Of a stretch of DNA of 64,000 nt, positions 8,352-15,389 are shown piece after piece; positions within the stretch are counted from its first letter, which is position 1, and every line of letters starts with the position of its first letter. Source of the stretch: CAVVWJ01 sp965652025 (lineage in GTDB: Bacteria; Gemmatimonadota; Gemmatimonadetes; Gemmatimonadales; GWC2-71-9); contig CBFGTM010000009.1 in the NCBI GenBank assembly GCA_965652025.1, positions 17,874-81,873 of the forward strand, read 5' to 3'. The notes under the pieces are model-generated. The model ran no database searches. It was not told the origin of the DNA and saw only the letters and a program-made list of their open reading frames with translations. A program made the position numbers and the translations under genes.

Positions 8352-9881
8352 TCAGCTTGAAACCGACACCGCGGCGCTCGATTCGCCCAGGTACCGCTCT
8401 TGCCCCCGGAGCTCGGCAACCTGCTCCGCTGCCTTCTTCCCGGCGACGAATGCGTGGTCGGAGTTGTAGTACTCCCACTCCGCGTACCGGCCCGCGAGCA
8501 CGATGTCGTGATGGGAGAGCCACTCGCGAATGTGCGTTACATTGCGGGCCCGCTCGTGGTCATACACCACGTACGCGACCGGCATGTCAACCTGATTCGC
8601 TGCCCAGATGGGGTCCTCCGGCTTGAAAAAGCCGACCCGGTGACAGTCCTCGATGCACCGCTTGATTAGAGCGTGGCCATCGCAGGGCAGCGGCTTGTCC
8701 TCGGAGTAAGTGATTTCACAAGTGAGCCCGAACCCACCTGGCGGATTGCAGTACGGGCTGGCATTGCCCTGGACGAAGATCCGGTGGAACACTGGCTCTT
8801 CCGGATAGTAGATCCAGTGTTTCTCCGTGAGCTTTTCCCGGCCGACTCCGATGTTCACGCAACGAACCGAGACGTGCCGGAGGCCGGCGGCGGCCTTGCG
8901 GACGTCAGCCGGCGCATGGCTGCCCATGGCCCGTATAAGCGCCGGCAGCGGCATGGTATTGATCAGGAAATCGTACGGCACGACCGAGCCGTCACTGAGG
9001 GTAACCCTGTGCTCGGCCGGGGAGACTGTCACTACTTTGGTCTCCAGCAGCAGCTCGCCCTTGAGGTGAGGCAGGAAGCCGTTCATGAGTGCCTGAAACC
9101 CGCCTCGCAACGGATAGCCGAAGCGAGCATTGGGGCCCATCGGCTTGGGCGCGGGCGACAGTGCTCCATCGATCATTTCCTCCAGATTCGGCAGCGGGAC
9201 CCGGCCGCCTAGCCACGAGGTCTCCATCTCTGCCAGCGGCACCGCCCAGAGCTTCTGGTTGTAAGGAATGGCAAAGTGTTTGGCGATTCCGCTGCCCCAG
9301 ACCTTGTAGATGAACTCCTCGAAGCTCTTGGGCGTGCCCTTATGCGCGGTGAGCCGGCGCTCGGCCCCGGTGTAGACCCGCCACTTCCTCTCACCATTGG
9401 ACTTCAGGAGCGGCTCGAACATGCCCCGTCGCTCGGGCCCGGTGTAGTCATCGTTGGCGCCCCGGTCGGCGGCCGGCTTCTTGGCATTCAGCGGGCCGAA
9501 GCGGGCCTCGATCGCTCCCACGATGCACTCCTTGATTACATCCGGAGGTAGCCCGTAGAGTGCGCCCTGAAAGGGATAGCGAGTGAAGACCTGCTTACTG
9601 TAGATCCAGGCCTCCCGATCCTGCCAGTGGACGTTGTCCCCCAACAGCATCTGATACATCTGGTGGACGTAGGGGTCGTTCGAGAACATGATGTGGCCAG
9701 CCATGTCGAACGTGAACCCATTGTCCTCGATAGAGCGGCACCATCCTCCGACCCGGTCCGCCTGCTCGATCAGCAGCGCATCCGCGCCGAGGTGATAGGC
9801 CGCGCTGAGTCCGGTCGGCCCTGCGCCAACGATCAGGACCGGCGGAAAGGCGGCGTGAGATTCAATATTCTGAGGTGACAT
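8352..9881 (-). CDS. FAD-dependent protoporphyrinogen-oxidase/UDP-galactopyranose-mutase-like protein
   Basis: A 509-residue flavoprotein from ATG 9881 (MSPQNIESH). A Rossmann FAD-binding motif VLIVGAGPTGLSAAYHLG is at about residues 15-32, followed by IEQADRVGGWCRS and DMAGHIMFSN, the pattern of UDP-galactopyranose mutase and amine-oxidase-like enzymes. The C-terminal region has DIVLAGRYAEWEYYNSDHAF, matching the conserved end of this clade. An insert of about 50 residues holds two copies of a YTGxERR motif (YTGPERR, YTGAERR). Its neighbours, a glycosyltransferase and two GH1 proteins, point to surface-glycan synthesis. Whether it makes UDP-galactofuranose is not proven. Confidence 0.82.
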   Translation of the reverse strand: MSPQNIESHAAFPPVLIVGAGPTGLSAAYHLGADALLIEQADRVGGWCRSIEDNGFTFDMAGHIMFSNDPYVHQMYQMLLGDNVHWQDREAWIYSKQVFTRYPFQGALYGLPPDVIKECIVGAIEARFGPLNAKKPAADRGANDDYTGPERRGMFEPLLKSNGERKWRVYTGAERRLTAHKGTPKSFEEFIYKVWGSGIAKHFAIPYNQKLWAVPLAEMETSWLGGRVPLPNLEEMIDGALSPAPKPMGPNARFGYPLRGGFQALMNGFLPHLKGELLLETKVVTVSPAEHRVTLSDGSVVPYDFLINTMPLPALIRAMGSHAPADVRKAAAGLRHVSVRCVNIGVGREKLTEKHWIYYPEEPVFHRIFVQGNASPYCNPPGGFGLTCEITYSEDKPLPCDGHALIKRCIEDCHRVGFFKPEDPIWAANQVDMPVAYVVYDHERARNVTHIREWLSHHDIVLAGRYAEWEYYNSDHAFVAGKKAAEQVAELRGQERYLGESSAAVSVSS

Positions 9882-9907
9882 GCGAATGCCCTGAATCCTT
9901 TCATTGC

Positions 9908-11050
9908 TCAGACCGGCACGGCAGCCTTGGAGGCCAACGCGGCGGCCAACAGTTTCTCCATCGCAGAGACAGTGACATCCCACGAAGTGCCGGCCAGCAC
10001 CCGGCGCATTTCGGCGCTGCGCCGGTTTCGCTCGACCGGAGGGGAGGCCAACGCGGTGTCGCACGCGGCGAGGAACTCCTCGGGAGTCGCTCCCAGATAC
10101 ACGATGTCGCCATACGGCTCGGCTACATCGGCGATAGGCGTGCTCACGATGGGCAGCTCGGCGGCCATGTACTCCAACGTCTTCGTCGGGCTGATGAACC
10201 GGGTCGCGTCGTTCCGCGCGAAGGGAAGCAGGCACACATCCCATCCCCGGAGGTACCGAGGCAGGTCCTCATAAGTGCGCTGGCCGAAGTAGTGGATGTG
10301 GGGTCGTCGCGGAAGCGAGGCCGGATCGATCTTGACCACAGGCCCGACCAGGACGATCTGCCACCCGGGCCGCGCTGCGGCGATGAAGTCGAGCAACGCC
10401 AGATCCAAGCGCTCGTCAATAACTCCATAGAAGCCGAATCGCGGATGCGGCAAACCGACCTGGTCCTCGGCCTCGGGTAGCGCCGAGGGCTCACCGGCTC
10501 GGGCCGTCCGGAAGTGGGCGGCGTCGACGCTGCTGGGGAAGCAGTGCACGTTCGAATGTCGCGCCTGCTTGGCTCGATAGAGGCTGGGACCACCGGTAAA
10601 CATCACATCAGCGCTCTCCAGCAGAGCTGCCTCGCGCGACAGTAGCTCGGGTGGCGCGCCCAGAAAGAGCGACAGCTCGTCCATGCAGTCGTAGACCATT
10701 GCGGCCGGCCTCAGCGCCTGCGCCAGCGGAAGCGCCATGGGCGTGTATAACCAGGCTACCAGCGTCGCCCCCTCGAGCTCGCGGGAGAGATCCGCTATCA
10801 GTCCGTCGAGCACCGCGAGCTGCTCGGAATGGAACCCGGGGGCCTGGATCGGAGTGCGGGGACGGAGGACCGTGAGGTTCGGCCGCGGCGTTGTGCGCTC
10901 CCAGCGAGGAGGCCCTTGGGGGTCGAATACCGGCTCCTCGACGAAAAAAACCGGCCGTTTGGCGGCCAGGCGGGTAAGCAAGTGCTGCGGGCGCTGATAT
11001 ACGAAATTCCAGCGAAGATGAGAGAAAGCAATAATCGAGTACCGATGCAT
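9908..11050 (-). CDS. glycosyltransferase, GT4-like (GT-B fold)
   Basis: 380 residues, first gene of a four-gene minus-strand operon. The N-terminus MHRYSIIAFSHLRWNFVYQR PQHLL is typical of glycosyltransferases that accompany mutase-like flavoproteins. Further on are VYDCMDELS, FTGGPSLYRAK, FGFYGVIDERLD, IVLVGPVVKIDP and the donor-binding end ISPTKTLEYMAAELPIVSTPI with the conserved Glu. The likely role is transfer of a sugar onto a lipid or growing polysaccharide on the cytoplasmic face of the inner membrane. It lies 26 bp before the mutase-like gene. Donor and acceptor are unknown. Confidence 0.87.
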   Translation of the reverse strand: MHRYSIIAFSHLRWNFVYQRPQHLLTRLAAKRPVFFVEEPVFDPQGPPRWERTTPRPNLTVLRPRTPIQAPGFHSEQLAVLDGLIADLSRELEGATLVAWLYTPMALPLAQALRPAAMVYDCMDELSLFLGAPPELLSREAALLESADVMFTGGPSLYRAKQARHSNVHCFPSSVDAAHFRTARAGEPSALPEAEDQVGLPHPRFGFYGVIDERLDLALLDFIAAARPGWQIVLVGPVVKIDPASLPRRPHIHYFGQRTYEDLPRYLRGWDVCLLPFARNDATRFISPTKTLEYMAAELPIVSTPIADVAEPYGDIVYLGATPEEFLAACDTALASPPVERNRRSAEMRRVLAGTSWDVTVSAMEKLLAAALASKAAVPV

Positions 11051-11369
11051 GAAGTGCTCGTGCGTTAAGCGATAGAACTCTGATGGCGACCGCTGCGTGA
11101 TGCTCCTGATAGACCTCCCCTTTCCCAGAGCAGTCCGGCTGCTCCGGCAAGCTCGAGTTCTACTCGATGGCTTCTGGGAAAGTACTGCCGGCGCCTGCTT
11201 CGTTCAGCGCGGCCAATCTGGTCATTTGGAGCGCGGGTTGCAGGGTCGCGTGCTCCCAAAATGATGTGAGTCTGGTCACAGAAGCCGGGGAGTGAATAGA
11301 CAGTTTGTCAACGCACGGCGACCTCGCGAGATTGAAGGCAGCTCACTCTCGCGATCTGGAGGATTCTCG
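11051..11369. other. divergent intergenic region (319 bp)
   Basis: No supported gene. It separates the glycosyltransferase operon (minus) from the SRPBCC operon (plus), so it must contain promoters for both. The plus-strand gene has a strong TGGAGG ribosome-binding site about 8 bp before its ATG. I could not identify convincing -35/-10 boxes or an operator. Confidence 0.5.
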
Positions 11370-12260
11370 ATGGCCACGAAGACATTCTTCAGCGGACTGA
11401 CACTCGGTGCGGGACTAGTCTATTTCCTGGACTCCGAGCGCGGAGGTCTGCGCCGGGAGCGGCTCGCCCGGAGCCTGGGGCCGGTCCTGAGGGAAGCTCG
11501 ACGCAATCTGACGGCAAAGCTGGGAGAGGCACCCGCCGGCGTGCTCCATTATGGCTCTCGGGCCGGCGATCTTCACGGTTTGGAAGGCGCCACGTTGTTC
11601 TCCTCGAGCGCCCCAGCCCTTACCGGCATCACCCCGGCGGCCTTGCGCCTGATCGGGGCCGCGCTCGCCTTATATGGGCTGGTTCGGCGGGGATCGGTGG
11701 GCGCCGTGTTGCGGACGCTGGGCACGGGCCTGGTTGTGAGTGGCAGTGGGCAGGCCGCGATGGCTGGGATGGGACTCTCGTCGGCAGACCGGCGGCGTGC
11801 GGTCGATATCCAGAAGACCCTGCATATCGATGCCCCGGTGGATCAGGTGTATGCCTTCTGGAGCAACTACGAAAACTTTCCCCTGTTCATGTCGCACGTC
11901 CGTGAGGTAGAAGACCTGGGTAGCGGACGATCGCACTGGCGAGTCAGCGGACCCGGTGGAGTTCCCATCGAGTGGTACGCCCAGTTGACTCAGGAAGCGC
12001 CCAACGAGGTGATCGCCTGGCGCAGCGAAGCCGGCTCGATGCTGGAGAACGCCGGCGTCATCCGCTTCACTCCCACGGGCGCGGGCACCCGGGTCGATCT
12101 CCGGTTCTGCTATCACCCCCCCGCCGGCGGCGCCGGCCAGGCAGTCGCCGAGCTGCTCGGCTCGGATCCCAGGACCAAACTCAACGAGGACCTCGGGCGC
12201 ATGAAGTCGCTGCTCGAAGGCACCAGGAGTGAGTCACATGGCAAAGAATCTCGGTCGTAA
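11370..12260 (+). CDS. membrane-anchored SRPBCC (cyclase/dehydrase-like) protein
   Basis: 296 residues from the ATG at 11370, chosen for the TGGAGG site just upstream. The N-terminal LTLGAGLVYFLDSERGGLRR is a short membrane-anchor-like segment seen in YtxH-like stress proteins, two more hydrophobic stretches follow (about 85-130), and an SRPBCC lipid-binding fold occupies about 145-285 with IDAPVDQVYAFWSNYENFPLFM. The fold binds hydrophobic ligands, but no ligand can be assigned. A smaller paralogue lies at 13626-14399. The 3' end overlaps the next small gene by 23 bp. Confidence 0.82.
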   Translation: MATKTFFSGLTLGAGLVYFLDSERGGLRRERLARSLGPVLREARRNLTAKLGEAPAGVLHYGSRAGDLHGLEGATLFSSSAPALTGITPAALRLIGAALALYGLVRRGSVGAVLRTLGTGLVVSGSGQAAMAGMGLSSADRRRAVDIQKTLHIDAPVDQVYAFWSNYENFPLFMSHVREVEDLGSGRSHWRVSGPGGVPIEWYAQLTQEAPNEVIAWRSEAGSMLENAGVIRFTPTGAGTRVDLRFCYHPPAGGAGQAVAELLGSDPRTKLNEDLGRMKSLLEGTRSESHGKESRS

Positions 12261-12429
12261 GTTCGCGACCATGGACGAGGATGAGCGCCGCGAGTTTGCC
12301 GGCCAAGAGGAGGAAGGGACCCGGGACGTCCCGGCGGAGCTCGAGTTCGACCTGGAGGACGAGCAGCAGCGACGGGCAGTCGAAGACGAGGCGCGCCGCC
12401 GCGTCCGCCAGGAGAACGATCCGACCTAG
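12238..12429 (+). CDS. small acidic charged protein, unknown function
   Basis: 63 residues from ATG 12238, preceded by AGGAGTGA. The sequence MAKNLGRKFATMDEDERREF continues into a very acidic, Glu-rich and Arg-rich helix (EFDLEDEQQRRAVEDEARRR) and lacks hydrophobic segments. It resembles small uncharacterised proteins found beside SRPBCC and CsbD-type stress genes. The start overlaps the upstream gene by 23 bp, so translation is probably coupled. Its codon pattern and ribosome-binding site support a real gene. Confidence 0.7.
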   Translation: MAKNLGRKFATMDEDERREFAGQEEEGTRDVPAELEFDLEDEQQRRAVEDEARRRVRQENDPT

Positions 12430-12535
12430 GGGCGCCGTAACCGGGTTCCAACGGGCAGGCGCTGATGCGACCTGCCCGTTGCGCACCCGTGACTACGATC
12501 ACCGCAGCAAGCCGCTGTTTGACTCATCACTGGTT

Positions 12536-13642
12536 ATGCCGATGGCACACCTGAGAAGAAGATCCGACAAGATGCAGCTTGCCCTGGGCGTGGCCGCGGG
12601 AGCGCTCTGGGCAAGCCATTTGTTGCGCGGCGATCACAGCTACACCTTCCGGGGAAAGACGGTGCTCATCACCGGCGGCTCCCGCGGTCTCGGGCTCGCC
12701 CTGGCCCGGGATCTTGCCCGGCGAGGTGCGCGGCTCGCGATCTGCGGCCGGGATCCTGAATCGCTGGAACGGGCCAGGGCTTCACTGGCGCGGGCCGGAG
12801 CTGAAGTCATCGCCCTCCCCTGCGACGTGACCGACCAGGGCTCCATGGAGGAGTTACTGGAGCAGGTACATCGTCGACTGGGAGCGGTCGATGTGCTGAT
12901 CAACAATGCCGGCGTTATCGAGGTTGGTCCCGCCGAGACTATGTCAGTGGCGGACTATGAAGAAGCCATGGCGACCAACTTCTGGGGCATGCTCTACCCA
13001 ACGCTGGGGGTCTTGCCGGAGATGCGGCAACGGCGGGGTGGCCGCATCGTGAACATCACCTCCATAGGCGGCAAGATCGGAGTTCCCCATCTCCTGCCTT
13101 ACAGTGCCAGCAAGTTCGCCGCGGTAGGATTCTCCCAGGGACTTCGGGCGGAGGTCGCCGCCGACGGCATCAAGGTGGTGACCGTCGTTCCGGGACTCAT
13201 GCGCACCGGCAGCCCTCGCAACGCCATCTTTCGCGGGCAGCATCGGTCGGAGTATGCCTGGTTCAGCATCAGTGATTCGCTGCCGGGACTGTCGATTAGT
13301 GCCGACCGTGCCGCCCGCCGAATCATCGAGGCCGCCCGGCGAGGGGATGCGGAAGTTCTGTTCCCGCTGATCACGCGTCTCGCCGCTGTCGCCAACGCGG
13401 TGGCCCCAGGATTCACCGCCGATCTGCTCGGAGCAGTGGACCGGCTGTTGCCGGGTCCTGGAACTCGGCCCCAGGGTCGTCACAAGGGTGCGGAGAGCCA
13501 ATCCTGGCTCTCACCTTCCTGGCTGACCCGTCTGGGAGATCTCGCCGCGCGCCGCTACAATCAGATTTCACCGGCGGGACCGACATCCACGAGCAATTCC
13601 CCGACTTCTGACGAAGGGCAGACACATGGCAATCCCCTATAA
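12536..13642 (+). CDS. short-chain dehydrogenase/reductase (SDR), membrane-associated
   Basis: 368 residues from ATG 12536 (ATG 12542 is an alternative). An N-terminal hydrophobic segment (LALGVAAGALWASHLL) precedes a classical SDR domain with the NAD(P) motif TGGSRGLGLALA, NNAG (VLINNAGVIE), the catalytic Ser in NITSIGG and the YxxxK pair in YSASKFAAVGFS. Residues after about 280 form a low-complexity tail. Substrate unknown. The 3' end overlaps the second SRPBCC gene by 17 bp, so it is part of the same operon. Confidence 0.88.
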   Translation: MPMAHLRRRSDKMQLALGVAAGALWASHLLRGDHSYTFRGKTVLITGGSRGLGLALARDLARRGARLAICGRDPESLERARASLARAGAEVIALPCDVTDQGSMEELLEQVHRRLGAVDVLINNAGVIEVGPAETMSVADYEEAMATNFWGMLYPTLGVLPEMRQRRGGRIVNITSIGGKIGVPHLLPYSASKFAAVGFSQGLRAEVAADGIKVVTVVPGLMRTGSPRNAIFRGQHRSEYAWFSISDSLPGLSISADRAARRIIEAARRGDAEVLFPLITRLAAVANAVAPGFTADLLGAVDRLLPGPGTRPQGRHKGAESQSWLSPSWLTRLGDLAARRYNQISPAGPTSTSNSPTSDEGQTHGNPL

Positions 13643-14399
13643 CGGCATTGGGTCCGATCAGGCTTGGGAAAACCTGCGCCGGCCGGCACCCGACGAAGGC
13701 GCGATCAACGTTGGCCGTACTGAGCGCCTGGCTTCGGCTGTCGGCGCCGCAGCGGTGGCGTACTTCGGGATCCGGCACAAGCGGCTCCGGCCCCTGTTGC
13801 TTCCGATCGCGGGCAGTCTCATCTCGCGCGCGATCACCGGCCGCTCTGCGGTCAACCGGGCACTGAACCGGAATACCGCCCGGACTGGGCGGGCCAGTCC
13901 AGTGGCCAGCGTGCGCCGGGGTGAAGGGCACAAAGTCGAACGCAGCGTGCTGGTGAACCGACCGATCTCGGAGGTGTACCAGTTCTGGCGCAACTTCGAG
14001 AACCTCCCCAGGTTCATGGACCACCTGGAGTCGGTCACGGTACTCGATGAGACGCGGTCCCACTGGGTCGCCAAGGCGCCGGCTGGCACCAGGGTCGAAT
14101 GGGACGCGGTCATTCATAACGAGGTCGAGGACCAACTGATTGCCTGGCGATCGCTGCCGGGCGCCGACGTCAACCATGCCGGCTCGGTGCATTTTACCGA
14201 GGCTGGACCCGACCGCACCGACGTGCGAGTCGTTCTGAGCTACGAGCCGCCCGCCGGTGACCTTGGTGTCACCGTGGCAAAGCTGCTGGGCGAAGAGCCA
14301 TCGCAGCAGGTTGCCGATGATCTGCGCCGATTCAAGCAGGTCATGGAGGCGGCGGAAGTCACCGGCAACTCGAGACACCATCCCACCGCACGGATGTAA
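13626..14399 (+). CDS. SRPBCC family (cyclase/dehydrase-like) protein
   Basis: 257 residues. A short N-terminal region includes a hydrophobic stretch (LASAVGAAAVAYFGI, then LLLPIAGSLISRAI), then the SRPBCC domain from about residue 100 with VERSVLVNRPISEVYQFWRN and FENLPRFMDHLESV. The domain is clearly paralogous to that at 11370-12260 (IDAPVDQVYAFWSNYENFP versus VNRPISEVYQFWRNFENLP). It lacks a recognised catalytic motif; lipid or polyketide binding is the family theme. It follows the SDR gene with a 17-bp overlap and is 9 bp before the flavoprotein gene. Confidence 0.85.
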   Translation: MAIPYNGIGSDQAWENLRRPAPDEGAINVGRTERLASAVGAAAVAYFGIRHKRLRPLLLPIAGSLISRAITGRSAVNRALNRNTARTGRASPVASVRRGEGHKVERSVLVNRPISEVYQFWRNFENLPRFMDHLESVTVLDETRSHWVAKAPAGTRVEWDAVIHNEVEDQLIAWRSLPGADVNHAGSVHFTEAGPDRTDVRVVLSYEPPAGDLGVTVAKLLGEEPSQQVADDLRRFKQVMEAAEVTGNSRHHPTARM

Positions 14400-14408
14400 A
14401 CCCCAGAC

Positions 14409-15389
14409 ATGAGTACTGAACCGCCCCGCGTCACCTACGACTGCATCATCGTGGGCGCGGGGCCGGCGGGGCTCAGTGCTGCCCTGATGCTGGGCCGCTG
14501 CCGGCGCTCGGTGCTGGTCTGCGACGTGGGTGAGCCGCGGAACGCGCGCTCGGCCGGGGTGCACAACTACCTCACCCGAGATGGGATCCTTCCCCGGGAA
14601 TTCCTGGCCCTGGCCCGGGACGAGGTAGGACGCTATCCGTCGGTCGAATTCCGAGACGTCGAGGTGTTGGACGCCACCCGTTCACCCGATGGGTTCCGAG
14701 TGGTCTGCGCCGACGGGAAGCAGCTCGCTTCCCGGAAGCTGCTGCTGGCCACCGGGGTGGTGGATGAGCTTCCTCCCATCCCGGGTCTCGAGTCGCTCTA
14801 CGGGATCAGCGTGCACCATTGCCCCTACTGTGACGGCTGGGACTGGCGGGACCAGCCCATCGGCATTTACGGCCGCGGCGAGGAAGGATCGGCTCTGGCG
14901 CTGGGGCTTACCGTGTGGAGCGATGATGTTGTGCTGTGCACCGGCGGTCCTAGCGGACTGGCCAAGGCGGACCTGTCGCAGCTGAGTGGCCGTGGGGTGG
15001 AGATTCGGGAGGAGCAGGTAGTCCGGCTCGAGGGCAGCGACGGTTACCTGGAGCGGATTGTGTTCGAGACCGGTGAATCGCTGGCCCGCCGGGCACTCTT
15101 CGTCTGTGCCGGCCAGCGTCAGCGTAGCGCCCTGGCCCACAAGCTCGGATGCCGCTTTACCAACAAAGGCGCGGTTGACACCGGCAGCTGTGAAGCCACT
15201 GATGTTCCAGGCCTCTATGTGGCGGGGGACTCCTCCAAGGAGGCTCAATTCGTGGTGGTGGCCGCCGCCGAGGGCGCGGAGGCCGGGATGGCCATCAACC
15301 GGGCGCTCTTAAAGGAAGATCTGGCTCAGAACAGGAACTCCACGCCGAGCCGCACCAGACGGGGCGGTCCGTACGCGAAGAGCGGCTGA
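14409..15389 (+). CDS. thioredoxin-reductase-like NAD(P)/FAD oxidoreductase
   Basis: 326 residues. FAD-binding IIVGAGPAGLSAALMLGRCR is near residues 14-33, LLLATGVVDELPPIPG follows, the redox-active CPYC motif is in VHHCPYCDGWDW, and the second FAD motif is GLYVAGDSSKEAQFV. This is the compact thioredoxin-reductase-like family without a fused domain; the physiological partner is unknown. It closes the SRPBCC-SDR operon. The last 21 codons overlap the 3' end of the convergent TonB receptor gene (64 bp), so the C-terminal NSTPSRTRRGG tail is constrained by the receptor's coding sequence. Confidence 0.86.
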   Translation: MSTEPPRVTYDCIIVGAGPAGLSAALMLGRCRRSVLVCDVGEPRNARSAGVHNYLTRDGILPREFLALARDEVGRYPSVEFRDVEVLDATRSPDGFRVVCADGKQLASRKLLLATGVVDELPPIPGLESLYGISVHHCPYCDGWDWRDQPIGIYGRGEEGSALALGLTVWSDDVVLCTGGPSGLAKADLSQLSGRGVEIREEQVVRLEGSDGYLERIVFETGESLARRALFVCAGQRQRSALAHKLGCRFTNKGAVDTGSCEATDVPGLYVAGDSSKEAQFVVVAAAEGAEAGMAINRALLKEDLAQNRNSTPSRTRRGGPYAKSG

